Shown here: positions 1 to 11,726 of the stretch, in pieces | How the letters are laid out: each line of letters begins with the position of its first letter | Numbering within the stretch: the stretch's first letter is position 1 | NCBI GenBank assembly: GCA_025449115.1 | Contig: JAHLKC010000036.1 | Location: forward strand, 62,001 to 126,000 | Length of the DNA stretch: 64,000 bases | Source: Chytridium lagenaria | Taxonomy: Eukaryota > Chytridiomycota > Chytridiomycetes > Chytridiales > Chytridiaceae | Reading direction: 5' to 3' | Program-made: the position numbers and the translations under genes | Notes under the pieces: model-generated | The model's database searches: none | What the model was told of the DNA's origin: nothing | What the model saw: only the letters and a program-made list of their open reading frames with translations

Positions 1-1371
1 AGAGGTTTCACTAACTGATTTGACTTCGTTATATTTCAACTCCACCCCTTCATTTGTCTACTTAGAAATGCCATAGTGGCAGTACGCTTCCCTTAAAGCA
101 GCCCGCAGCAGCTCTGAAGGGAACAGCGCTGGCATATATCCTTCCTCACACCTCACCCTTGTTGCACTAGCAAGTGCTTTCCCTCTAGTTGCTACAACAT
201 CTCATCTTACACAAACTCTTTAACAAACCAAAATTGAATAGATTTCCGTTCACTCTCTGAAGACCTAGACTAGCTTATTGCACACCACCAGGCATGGCCA
301 CCTTTGGGCCAGTCTTTCTTCTTTCTTCAATTCTTAACTATAGTGTTATTTAGTTGTACTTAGGGTGCTCGGGTAAGCACGCCGCTGGATGAAACTACAC
401 CCAGCCAAGATGAGCTTCAAAAAGGGCTTGAACCGTGCATATACGCTTCTCTGGGGTGATTCTGTAGGTAGTATAAGAACCTCTGTGTTATATGTGTATT
501 ATGATGTGCCAGCTACATATATATCTAGGAGTGGGAAAGCAGGATAGATAGAGCCGTGGATAGACAAGATGGAGATAACACATGTTTACTCAGCAATTAC
601 AAGGCCTTGTACACTACTTGGATCAGGATGGACTCCCTACTGAATGACCCTTCCACCTAGGTACTGTGATCCCCAACGTTGGTCATTTTCCTATACTTTT
701 GATCCTTCTTTATCACTTTTATGCTAGTAGAACAACAATCACCACAGCACAGGCAATCCTTGCTTCCCTTAACAGATGTGTAAGGCTTCAGTCTTACCTC
801 AGGAGCGCTAAGGTTGTCACTTACAGTGTGGTTCTCTACCTTTTGTATGTTAAGGCTGAGCAGAGGGGGACATAGAGTAAATTTCACAGGGAGCCGTAGT
901 TGAATGAGATAGAGACAACATTTGTTAAAGGGCCTACTGCAACAAGCACAAGGCCGAGTACACTACTTGGAGTGAGAAGGACTCTATCCTTGACGTCGCT
1001 TCCACTTGGCCACTTTGGATCTGCGCAACAGTCTTTTGACCTTCGGTTCATCTTCAATAATAGTTTATTTCATTCATCAGAAAGCCCATCCAGTTCCAAC
1101 AATATCTCCTCCGCTTACTTTCTGATCCTCTTTGGTGCCATTAAACTGTATTATAAAGGGCCAACAACGAGTGCTGCTGCAGAGAGAGTGAACATTTTAA
1201 GATACTTGGTTATAACAATTGGCGCTTTACTAAATAGAAACACCTTTGAGAAGTGTTTCTCTTCTTTTACTTTCACTCTCTCTTCCTTGCTTTTCCTTTC
1301 CTTTTTATTAAGACTTTTCCTGTTTTCTTGCCAACCTCCTTCTACTGAGACTTTAGGTTGGCTATTCTGAT
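1..1371. other. No gene seen; repeat-bearing intergenic DNA
   Basis: Open frames here are short, start mostly at non-ATG codons and resemble nothing I recognise. The stretch holds part of the degenerate direct repeat described separately. Confidence 0.5.
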
Positions 1372-3500
1372 GGGAGTGCCTTCCGTGATGAGTGCGGCGT
1401 TCCTTTTATCAGCGCCGTCGTTACCGCCATGATCACATTGAAAATAAACGAAGTACAATGGTTTGTGTTGAAATGTGATGGAGTGGGATGGGTTGTGGTT
1501 TTGCATCTTGTCAGGTTTATTCTGCAAAAATGGAGTCCTGACGTATATTTCGTAAAAACATTTTAATTAAGGATTATTTTGCAAATCATTATTTCAGGAA
1601 GTCATGAGATGTGAATCCATAAAGCACTCTGGTGAAATATTGCATTAAAGAATTCTCGGCATTTTTGGAAAATCAAAAATGAATCCATCCACCAATTTAA
1701 TAAAATAATGATTTAGGGCCAAAAACTTTCAAAGTAACGTTTTTTTGGCGAATCCAAGCGCACCCTAAACAATTAGAACAAAACCCAAGCCAACCAAATT
1801 CCCTGTTGTCACTAAAGGCAGAATTATAGGAGCACATGCTAGAACGCCAGTCTTGTTGCCTTTTATGTGGTTCTCTACCACTGTATGCCAAATATTAGCA
1901 GAGGACCCCATTCTGTTGATTTTCTCCTGAGCTTTTAAATACTTTCCACATCTGAATAAGAGAAGCACGTTTTTAGATATGAACGGTGGTCACTGCGTCA
2001 ATGCGCATGGTTGTAATTTGTGTTGTTTGTTCTTCCCTTATGTTGATAGTTGCTGTATGTATGTGAGTTTTTGATGTTTATAATTAAAAGAAGAAAGTTG
2101 AATAGACTACGTTCACTGTGAAGTTCTCCCTTTGGCCCTCTACTATTCAAGCCGTGACCATAGTAGAGAGTCCACTATGTCGTGCCATCACCCCATCTTG
2201 TGCCTGCTATAAGTTTGAATTGCGGCTGCAGCTCCTCTTTTGTTGAGGCAAGAATTTGTAGCGCTGTACAGCTCTGCTGTTCTCACAAGGTTTTATCATG
2301 GAAAGGGAAGGGAAATAACAAAGAAAAATGAAAGAAAGAACATAGGCGAGAATCACACTTATCTGGGTAGAAAGGGCTACAAGGAGGGAGTCTATACCGC
2401 TCCAAGGAGTACCTTGGATCTTCACAATCATATGTGAGCCGTTTTAACTCTTTCTTGCTTCCTCCCTCGTCTGTCTGCAGCTCCTCTCTGGTTGCAGTCC
2501 CCACTGAGGACAAGTAGACAGTCCAAATCATCGTAAAGAAAGCAGTACGTAAGTGATTTATCCGAGCAGGTCTTTGTAAGGGGCTGTGCCATGAAGGCGT
2601 AAAAACTCTGGTTTACCCTTGCTTACAATCGGTTGCCTTAACCTAGCATTGCAGCACCCCCTTGCGACATCTGGTCCTTGAACGCCTCACAGGATACACA
2701 AACACAATATGTAAAAAAAGGAAAGCGAGAGCACAGTAAAAGGCTGGCCTAGAACTAGGTCTTTATGGGTGTCGTAAATCTATTCAAGTTTTGCTCAATC
2801 TCTGGTTTACAAAATACATTTATGGAGGATATATAGACACAGACACACAATTAAACAGAACGACATAAACACAAGCCCGCTGTCAAGTCTGCACACATAA
2901 TAGGTCTCCATGCGCATAAGAAAAGGGCTCACATAGCCATGCGGGCTAGACAAGAAGGGGAGAGACAAAGGGTAACGGGCGTAAGGTAATTAACAAATAA
3001 CCTAAGAGCTACAAGTACTTACGCACTTGTGCCTGTTCAGTGGAGTAGCTTCATAACTTTACATCTCCCTGTGAAGACCTAGACTAACCCATTGCACACC
3101 CCAGGCCTGGCCGCCTTTGGGTCAGTGCTATCTCTTTCTGTTTGAATATTCAATATGTTTGTTATGACTTTTACCAACGGGCGCTGAGGTAAGCGCGCCG
3201 CCTGGGGAGACTACACCTTGAACCAAGACATGAGTCTAAGAAGGCTTTAGCACTGTATAACGCCTGTGTGGCATGATTCCTTCAAACATTTGGGTAGTAT
3301 AACCACCTCAGTTCTATTCTCAATGGCTATGACAGAGCGGCATGAGCAGGGGCCCTGAGTAGATGATATCAGATAAAGGAATTTTAATACGGCTTACCGC
3401 AGCGATTTTGATCCTTGGCGAACTCCAAGTAGGGTGATGGACTCCCTCCTTGAGCACTTTCCACCAAGGTATGTGTGATTCCCAACCTAGGTTCTTTTAT
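258..3500 (+). repeat. Degenerate direct repeat, two long copies (about 258-690 and 3074-3500) plus a short one (about 951-1010)
   Basis: Both long copies carry the same ordered blocks: a GAAGACCTAGACTA start, a block reading roughly GCCTTTGGG, a block around GGTAAGC-GCCGC, a TAGTATAA-ACCTC block, and an end block with GGACTCCCT followed by TTCCACC. They lie about 2.8 kb apart in the same orientation. A third partial copy of the last block is near 951-1010. I see no terminal inverted repeats, target duplication or coding capacity, so the class is unknown; a decayed non-autonomous element or a segmental duplication are both possible. Confidence 0.6.
1372..1767 (-). mobile_element. Truncated relic of a PIF/Harbinger element (one end only)
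   Basis: Read on the minus strand, this segment matches the first ~400 bp of the complete Harbinger element at 40945-44366. It has the same terminal repeat GAATCCAAGCGCACCC followed by TAA on the plus strand, the same noncoding blocks (a reversed match to the GGCCCTAAATCATTATTT stretch), and a reading frame that aligns with the start of the element's Myb/SANT gene (shared residues NAA-I-EGTP). Similarity ends near 1372, inside that gene. No second terminus is present, so it is a dead fragment, older than the intact copy judging by its divergence. Confidence 0.85.
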
Positions 3501-4230
3501 TATCGTTTTTTGTTGCTACTCCTTTTTCTCATAGTAGAACTTGTTGGGAACAGTTAAGCTGTACAGCAAACAAAATGCTTAGCAAAAGAGGAGTAGCAGC
3601 CACCTCCAGACTTAGAGAAAATCCAAGGATGAGCATGGCGCAACACAGTGATTTCCCTCTCCATGGCGGTCAAGGCTTGAACCATGAAGGCCAAAGAGGG
3701 AAACTCACAGAATAATATATAAAGTATGAAAAGCTTACTTTGAGGATTCAGCAGACTCGGTAGTATGTAAACAGGAATATGCAATAGGAAAGTCTATATC
3801 TATTGGATTTCTGAACAATATTATTCATTGTTTCACAATTTAAATGGACGAGCCATTACATTTTGTGTTTAAAATGTCATGATCATATTCGCATAAAATA
3901 CTATGTTTATAACATAATTAATATCCTCTTTTTTTTATTCTAAACATAGTTAAAGGTTGCCGCAACTTTCAAAACAAAAGTAATTAAAAAATAAAATTAA
4001 TTAATTAAATACTAAAATACAAAATTAAATAATATTATATAAGAAAAGGTGAGTCATGACATGTTGGCACACGTTGGCTGCCATAACAAAAAGTGATAAA
4101 CATTGAGCGACATCAAAAGGATCCCCAGACCTGCGTATTGATCGTCTATTAATAAAATATTAAATCCACCAATCACATCAACTAATTTAAAAAAACAGAA
4201 AATATAAATTCAAATTTAAATTTGGTGGGA
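1776..4230. other. No gene seen; AT-rich intergenic DNA
   Basis: Contains the second long copy of the direct repeat (about 3074-3500) and an AT-rich stretch (about 3800-4260). Six-frame reading shows only short frames without recognisable similarity. The right part is the upstream region of the bZIP gene and holds a TGAGTCA site at 4050. Confidence 0.5.
4050..4056. promoter_or_regulatory. TGAGTCA, Gcn4/AP-1-type site upstream of the first bZIP gene
   Basis: An exact TGAGTCA heptamer lies 424 bp before the bZIP start codon. This is the known consensus for Gcn4-family homodimers, so self-regulation is possible; that is inference. It belongs to a cluster of such sites described in the findings. 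Confidence 0.4.
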
Positions 4231-4266
4231 ATGCGAAGAAAAAAAATTTTTAAAAGAAAATTTTGA
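4231..4266 (+). promoter_or_regulatory. Possible upstream ORF (11 codons) before the Gcn4-like gene
   Basis: An ATG at 4231 opens an 11-codon frame ending in TGA at 4264-4266, 207 nt before the bZIP start. Gcn4, cpc-1 and cpcA are known to be controlled by uORFs. Whether this one is transcribed is unknown, because a TATA-like AT-rich stretch close to 4200 could place the transcript start on either side of it. Confidence 0.3.
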
Positions 4267-4473
4267 GGAAATTCATATTCATTCAAAGGGAGGAGGGGAA
4301 AAAAGAAAAAAAAAAATATTCCAATTCCACCCGACTCCAAGGAGACCGTCAACGAATTTTTTTAATTAAAAACACAACACCCTACAAAGGGAAGGCTTAC
4401 GAGCTCACACACTCGCACACAACGAAGTATCACAACCACAACACATCTTTAAAGCACTGGTATCGACGCTGAA

Positions 4474-4509
4474 ATGTGTTACGTCAAATCAGCCCCCACT
4501 TTTACCCAC

Positions 4510-4546
<37 letters not shown>

Positions 4547-6053
4547 TGCCGCAGGACCAGTTCTACCGTCAGCAGAATGTTGTTGCCGCAGCACCTGTAA
4601 AGCAAACACCGTTCTCATTCTCGGACTTGTCTCTTGGTGCGTTCGCACTCCTCTTGGATATTGTTTGAGTTGTAATTTAAAGCGACGGAGGATGTGATGA
4701 GGAAAAACTGTGAAAAGTGATGGATAGCGGTAGTGTAAAGGAGATAATCACGGTTTAAGCTTTATTGCTACGAAGACGAACGGAATGGGTCATCTCTGGA
4801 AGCAAAGTGATGGGCTGCGATTTTGGTGGAATGGTGTGGCGAACTGCATGTGAAGGCGAGGGAGGGTTGCCCGTTTTCAATAGCAATATAGAAAGGACGC
4901 CATCATGGAGAAATGATCATAATGGACTCGAACTTCGTGGAATCTGTGATTACTGGAGTGGTGGATTTGGTTATCTCACGGTGTTTTGTCCAATGTTCAG
5001 CACTTGCACACAAAGGCGAATTGCGATTCGGTCCATTGACCTTTACTTTTATCTCAATAGACACTTTCCAAGATGGATCTTGGTTGAACGCCGACGCCGA
5101 GGCCATCCTCGCCAACCCCTTTGCTATGCTCGGCGAAGCCCCCGCCACTGAGTCCATGGACTTCGGTCTCCCCTTGAACTCTTCTGAGGACTTTATTCCC
5201 TGGCTCGACAGCATCGCAATCCCCTCCATCGTTTCGCAGAAGCAGACTATCAGCCAAGGGCTCCCCCCTCCCCCCCCACGTCTTCTCCCGAAATGATGGC
5301 CATCAAGCAGGACCCCTCCGTCAGCCCTTACCTCCCTTCCCCGAACTCAAGCTTCTCTGAGACCCCCTTTCCTTCTCTGATGCCGGCCATCACGATTAGT
5401 CCGGCTGCGCTCCCAACAGTGAAGTCTAAGCCGGCTGCTCTTTCGGCCGAGTCGAAGGTCAACGCGACTAAGAAGGTTGCGTCAAAGGCAAAGAAGGCGG
5501 TTGCCGCTGCCCCCGTTGAGCCTGTTGTTGAGTCCAAGAAGCGTGCTCTTGAGGAGGACGATGAAGACGATGATGTCGTCATGAAGAGGATGAAGGTGAT
5601 TTCTCTTCAACTACTTTTGTTTAATGAATATAATGTTTACCTTGTTTTTGTAATTTTTATAGAACACCGAGGCTGCCCGGAGGTCCCGCGCCCGTAAGCT
5701 CGCCAAGGTAAATACTTCAACATTTTTTAAGCATTGTCATACTTTTGTTATATCCTTGTATTTGGCTTCTGATGCTCATCTCTTTTCCAGCTCGAGTGCC
5801 TTGAGGCTGAGGTCACAACGCTTGAGCACGACAAGGCCACCCTCCTTGTCCGTCTCGCCGTCCTCGAGAGCGAGCAGGCTACCTTCGCTCAGGTACATTT
5901 ATTCGTTTATTTGATATCGTGGGATGTTTTTCTGATATATATTATTTGTGTTGTTCTTAACAGAGGGAGGCTGATCTCAACAAGAGGATTAACCAGCTCG
6001 AGCATCAGCTTTCAGAGTCCCACCGCGCCATGGTTCTCGGCATGCAGCGTTAA
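4474..6053 (+). CDS. Gcn4/CpcA-like bZIP transcription factor
   Basis: Five exons: 4474-4636, 5061-5595, 5663-5707, 5791-5892, 5964-6053, about 311 residues. The N-terminal part has a polyglutamine run and an acidic/hydrophobic stretch that is a likely activation region; next come an Ala/Lys-rich linker and an acidic block. The C-terminus is a textbook Gcn4 basic region (NTEAARRSRARK) followed by a leucine zipper with the heptad-spaced leucines of LECLEAE...LEHDK...LAVLESE and the tail LEHQLSESH. The family binds TGASTCA as a homodimer and controls amino-acid biosynthesis. The frame changes by one base at the C8 run 5270-5277; adding one C joins the halves as ...PTSSPEMM, so I treat it as a sequence error. 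A paralogue lies 3.9 kb downstream. Confidence 0.9.
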
Positions 6054-8760
6054 GATATTTAGACCTTTGATTATAGGTCGACCACCAATTCCACCCTGTT
6101 TTGGTACCTTTTATTTTCTGTCCCTTCAAAAGCACTTTCCCACAGCTGATTATGTGATGGGAAACTCCACCAGTCTTCATTTAAATCACATGTCCCCTTT
6201 CATTTCCACGTCAGCGTCTCCCCTTTGTTTTGTTTTGTATTTTTTTTTTCCTTCGCTTGACGTCGGGATTCTCCCCATCGTCTTTTTTGCGTTTTTGATT
6301 TCGTTATATTTGTCTCTGTGCCCCTCCCTCCCCCCTTTTTTTTCCTCTGTTTTATTTCGCCTTGGATGCACGTTGGGTGAGCAACGATTTTACCCGGCTT
6401 GTTCATCTCTTTACTCTTTTTTATTGGTTTTATCGATCGCTTTGTTGCACCCATCTGATTTTTACTTTGCGATGTCGGGAATCTGCATTTGATGTTAGTT
6501 CATTTCTTTCCAAGATTTTTGAAAGGAAATAAATGCAGGTTCTTTTGAAAGCTTTCGAGTTTGTGAGGTAAGTGATAAATTGGATAAGGCTCTTCAGGAA
6601 GTTTTGTGGTATTTTCCTCTTAAGTGCTTGCAGAAGCTGGCGATACGGGGTGGGCAATAACATGCCACGGATGGAAGAAGGTCTGAGACGCCACTCTTTT
6701 TGTTTCGCAATGGAATTTTGGTGCAAAACATTTACCATGAAAATCGCTGCACATTTAACGATTTTCCTCGAACATGGTGTCAAAGCCTCAGACGTTTTGA
6801 TGTTAGAAGTTATTGCTGAAAGCACACTCAACAGGACTTTAAGAGATTCTCGGAATCCATAATTCCTATTTGCAATTCCGCGAATTCTTGTTACGATCTT
6901 TGATGTGTTTGTCCTGCTTTTTGCCAATCAAAGACGTCCCAAACGTATGTATGATAGGGCGCCAAACAGGACTTCAGTAAATTACTTACGGGAGCGTTTA
7001 CCTTTCACGAATTCCCTTAACCAATTTTTCGCAAGGCCTCATGCTTGCTTTCTACTCAACTACATTGCTTTTGAACGACGCGGCGATGAAGGTTCCAACA
7101 GAATTGGGTTCCTGATCGAGTCTTGAGCTGCAAGAATTTTTTGAGCAAATGTTTGAATTTGGGAGGAATTTTAACGGTTTTTGAGTAGTACACGATCCAT
7201 ACCGTCGGGATTTGGGGATCGTGAAATTTTGGGTTGTAGGATCATGACTCATTCAATTAGGTCACTGCTCGAGGGTCGCGCCGTCGACGGTTCGACACAG
7301 GATGCGTGAGGACAAGAATAAACACAGTTGGTCTGTTGTAACTTGTAGGATGGGTGTATTCTTCTAACGTGTTTCCGTGTTGGTGCGTGTTAGGGTGATG
7401 CCTTGTGAGGAAGGCCACTTTATTACTCAACGATTGTGCCAATTTCAATTCAAAACAAAGCATTCTACAATTGATGATGCGGAGAGTTTGAGCGAAGTTA
7501 CGACTACGTCGAGGTCGTTCTCCATATAGCGTATTCTGGTATATTTCGTGGTGAGTCAGCGATTCGGAGCAAGGGCTGCGCAGGAAAAGGTGGAATCGGT
7601 GGAATTGAAGATCGTGACACATCCATCATGTTGCTCTCCCTTTTTTGTTGAAATATCACTTTTGCCCCTAATAATTATCATTAATAATATTCAATATACC
7701 AGAACTCTTGTTGCTCCGGAGAGCTCATATCGTTAAGCCCTTGAAGGGCTGGCTGTTCATTCTACATAGGCAGTTTGAGTGCCTCTCTTGAAAAGTTAAA
7801 CCTCATGCGTATCAGTCAACCTTTGCCCGTTTTATGGACTGGATACACGATTGATAGACAGTAACTCTCTGGGTTCGTAATTCCAGGTAATAATGCCTTT
7901 GTTTTAAATCTTTTTGTCCGTCTTATTGTGAAGGCTGCGGGTATGTGGGTTAGAATGGGCATTACTTTTTTAACATCTTTCCTTTTATTATCTATGTTCC
8001 CAGTATTTTCAATTTCGGAGGCATTGTTAAAGCCCTTAATAAAGAGTGAGGAAGATATTTAAATTATTTCGTTTAAAGCCCGTTTATTGATTTGTGTAAA
8101 AAGTCGAGTCATGACGCCTTCCAACTATACTCCGAACGAGCGTGAACGAATTGATTCACCACACAAACAAAGAATATGGACGCGAGTGTTGTAGATGCTG
8201 CGAGTAGTTTAGTGAGTGTTGCAATAGCGGGACGGGCGCAAGGACGTGGACCTGATGGGGAGGGGTTGCCTGGGATGATGAGAGTGGTGAGTCTGTAGTC
8301 TGAGTAGTTGCAGTTAGTTCCAAAGAGGTTGAGGTTGGAGTGGGAGAGGGAAGGATTGAAGGATCTTTTCAGGATGAAGGGGATGAAGGTAGAGGGCAGG
8401 TAATGTGTGATGGTTAAGATGATGTTTGAGTCTGTGTGAGTCATGATCAGTCTGTGACAATTTGAGAATGGGATGTCGTATGAATTGTCAGTTTATTATT
8501 TATTTATTTTTATTTAGTTTGTTTTTTTGAAGAAAGCTGAAAGGTGTGTCACCACACGTCTTTAAAGCTCATCAAGTCTCATCTTTTCTTTTTAGGCTAT
8601 TTCTTATTTATCATTCCCTTATTCTGCATACCCATCTGAGCCTTCTTTCGTCTAAACTCTATCCTATTTTTTTAGTTCTTAGCCTTTTTAGCACATTCTA
8701 CTCCATCCATCATCCATCATCACCTCTTTTTTTTAACTTCATAAACAAGAAAAGAAGGGG
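6054..8760. other. No gene seen between the two bZIP genes
   Basis: About 2.7 kb without a convincing coding region; the open frames mostly begin at TTG or CTG and show no recognisable motif. TGASTCA heptamers occur at 7245, 7552 and 8437. Confidence 0.45.
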
Positions 8761-8819
8761 AAGAAACTAAACCATTTTACTTACGCTGTATTTTTTATAC
8801 AACCTCTTATCAACCATAC

Positions 8820-10142
8820 TCTCTACGCTACAGCCTCATCTCTCACATTCAACCGGCCCCCTCCGCCAATCCACACCGTTGTCGACCTCGCCCTTAAACG
8901 TCACAAAAACCACGACTCTCTCACATCCCATCATCATCACCATCACCATCACCACCACAACAATAACAACAACAACAATCCCCTCTCTCAACACGCAACA
9001 ACGGCTTCGCAACTCCTTCAGTTGAACAAAAGCGACGCTCAACAACCAGCGTGGCGGACCGTGAACCATGATAACACGAACGAAACAGCAATGATTAATT
9101 GTATTGATTCAAACGAGGCTGGAAAGAATCTTTATGCTTTGAGTTTGTCTGCAAAAGTGAGTAGGTTTGGCAGGCAACTTCCACAGGCTTTACTTAGCGT
9201 AGCATATGAAGCAACGCTAACCACGCCTTCGATAAGCCCCATTGTCACTAATACTACGACTACAAGAAACCTTATAGCAATTATGTACTATATTCTAACG
9301 TGTGTATTTTTGTATAGAACGCGAAACAAACAGATTCCATAGAAACTGGAAAAACCCTGTACTCCATGAGTGTCTCAGCACAAGCATCGCAATCATCTTA
9401 CGTGAGTCATATCACTTCCTACATGTTCGTTAATACTTTCACGTATTTGTTAGTCCCCAAAACTTAACGAAATTCAAATCCCTCAGCCATCTCGAGTAAG
9501 GCTCTTTCGCTTTTTCCATAATGTTGTTCTTACGTGCTTTACTATTTTGTTTGAAAGACCTCGAAATCACCTCTTGTTCACACTTCACCAAGCGAGTCTG
9601 CCGATACCCCGACTTTAGATCCTGTCCCCCCTGATGTGGTGATGGAGGAAGAGGCTAGGGTGGAAAGCGTGCGCGGAGCTTTGAAGGAGACGAAGATAGT
9701 GATGGAAGAAGGGACGGACTTACCGAAGGTCCCATTAACGAAAAAAGGATGAGGAACACGGAAGCTGGTCAGTATCACTCGTCCCTTGAACGTAAACTGA
9801 CGCGACATGTTCAGCGAGGAGGTCTCGAGCTCGGAAGGTGGCAAAGGTAAACTCTTGGTCAATACGTGAAATTTGACCTTCATAAACTGGTCAGATGGAG
9901 ACACTTGAGGAAGCAGTTCAGAAACTTGAGACAGAGAATTCGAAACTGGTCGTCAAGCTTGCGGTTCTTGAGAGTGAACGAGCGGGATGGAAGGCAAAGC
10001 AGATAGAGTACCTTGTAAGTCACTTTACACATTCCAATTATCTGACTCTGCTCAGTCCCGGATATCTCGCCTCGAGCAACAACTTTCAGAAAGCCATCAA
10101 GCCATCATTGGAAGACGTGGCGGCGCCACCCCTCCCACATGA
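8820..10142 (+). CDS. Second Gcn4-like bZIP transcription factor (paralogue)
   Basis: Exons I support: an open N-terminal exon to 9156 (His- and Asn-rich, start not found; first in-frame ATG is 9090), 9318-9401, possibly a 9-nt exon 9487-9495, 9558-9768, 9815-9846, 9895-10014, 10056-10142. The basic region is MRNTEAARRSRARK, then a zipper with LETENSK and LAVLESE and the tail LEQQLSESH, matching the upstream bZIP gene. Two introns that interrupt the basic-region/zipper part fall at equivalent places in both genes, so this is a gene duplication. Exons ending at 9156 and 9401 encode near-copies of one another (IDSNEAGKNLYALSLSA and TDSIETGKTLYSMSVSA), an internal duplication. The frame breaks once at the A6 run 9742-9747 (one A missing would give TKKRMRNTEA). 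Confidence 0.8.
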
Positions 10143-10479
10143 ATTTCAATTTTTATGTATTGCGATTTCCCCCACCCCTGTAGTTTGCTTATTCAATCCC
10201 GCCTTTATGTATTTTTATGAACACCCCTCCCCACTTTCAAACCTTTTTCCATTCGGTTTCTCTCTCCTTCGCATTTGTTTGATTCTGATGTACCTTCTTT
10301 GGGCCACTGTTGTTCTTAGTTTCTGCAAAAATAAAAACAAAAATTTTCAAAGTCGTCATATTAGACAACATGAAGGGCTTGAGGACGAGGATGGGGATGA
10401 TGCATCGGCATCCCGACGCACTCTTCATCCACATTATACCTCCATCCTCCCGATCACCCACTATTATTCGACTCTGCAA

Positions 10480-11726
10480 CAAGTGTAGTCAAGGCTTTCC
10501 GACCGCCCTTTCGCAAAACACACAAACCCGACGATTCGGCACATCCCTTCCAACACGAGCATCCCATTAGTAAGGGCCCGCCCGAACACCCCCCCTCCCC
10601 CCATTTCGTTCAACTGATGCAATATAAAAGCGATATCCTCGGTGTCCCGCCACAGCCACACATCCCGAAATCCGATCCCGTTTCCTCGCTCTCAGCATGG
10701 AGACGCATCCCGATCGATGTCCCCCCGACTCTGATAAAGCGCTTTTCACGAAACGGTTTATGCGAGCCAAGACGGCGTATGAGATATTAAAGGATCCGTT
10801 GTTGCGACGAGAGTATGATGCTAGGATTGGTGTTCAGGGTGCTGGTAGCGGGTTGGAGTGAACGCGAGCGCGGATTTCTCGGCTTGGTCTACGGCGAGTG
10901 GGGTGCCAGGGTGGTATGAGGAAGGGAGGGTGAGACGGACGGGGTTTGAGAGGTGGGGGGTGAGAGAGGAGGAGGAGGAGAGGAAGAGGATGAAGATGTG
11001 GGTTTTGTTGCAAAGATGAGGCGAAAGATGGGGAAGATGTTTCAGAGCGATACGTTGGTGAATGAGGAGGAGGAAGGTGTGACGTGGGATACGGTCAAGG
11101 TGTTGGGAGGTGTTTGGGTATGTGTTGGAGTGTTGGGCGGGTTAGCTTGTTGTGGTATTTTGAGAGTATGGAGAGGGATCCAGGCGAATTGAGACGACGG
11201 AATGAGGCTGCGAGGGCTGCGGCGGAGTGGTGGGAGACGCCGCATGGTGATTTGGAGGCGTTGGCGAAGGCTGGGAGGAGACAGAAGGGGGGATGGTTGG
11301 GAATTGGCCGGCGGCGGTGCAGCCTGCGGGAAGGGAGGGAGAGGCGGGGTTACAAGGGGTTGGGTTAAAGGCGGGATGTCGACGGGAAGACGGAATGTAA
11401 AGAAGGTGGTGATGGAGGCGACTCAAGGTGGTAAGGATGGTGAGAACGCGTTGGAAGATACGTCTGCAGGCGATGCGAAGAGGCTGGACGCGTTGGTAAC
11501 GGTATCAGCGAAAAGCGGTGATTTTGAAGCATTGGAAGCGAAAGGTGGAAAAGACTCTAAAATACTGGGAGAAGACGCGACTGGAGGGGAAGAGGATGGT
11601 GGAAAGAGACTTATTATTGATTCCAAGATTGTGGGGTACGTGAATATGGCGGCAGAAGACAGCGACGGCGTTGCTGAGAGCATATCCACAGAACAGCAAC
11701 AAGAGGAAGTAATAAAAGACAGATAG
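10480..11726 (+). CDS. J-domain (DnaJ) membrane protein, DNAJC4-like, frame broken several times
   Basis: A J-domain is clear: ILGVPPQPH, then EIRSRFLALS, the invariant HPD motif at about 10706-10714, and AYEILKDP-LLRREYD. Downstream come a charged stretch, one probable membrane segment (about 11090-11160, VLGGVWVCVGVLGGLACCG), and a charged helix ending near 11280 (ELRRRNEAARAAAEWW). J-domain plus single membrane segment plus a C-terminal basic/Ala helix resembles the DNAJC4 family; J-proteins stimulate Hsp70 ATPase. An upstream RRFGTS stretch could be a mitochondrial presequence. The frame changes at about 10665, 10857, 11010, 11160 and 11300, always as if one base were lost, so it is either a pseudogene or poorly resolved GC-rich sequence. 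Exact start unknown; the C-terminal tail to 11726 is low-complexity. Confidence 0.6.

Noticed and set aside
6430..6927. 165-codon open frame on minus between the bZIP genes
   Set aside because: It begins at TTG, has no recognisable motif and lies in ordinary intergenic composition.
8109..8444. 111-codon minus frame with a hydrophobic C-terminal half
   Set aside because: ATG present, but no homology, no splice context, and it overlaps the probable regulatory region of the second bZIP gene.
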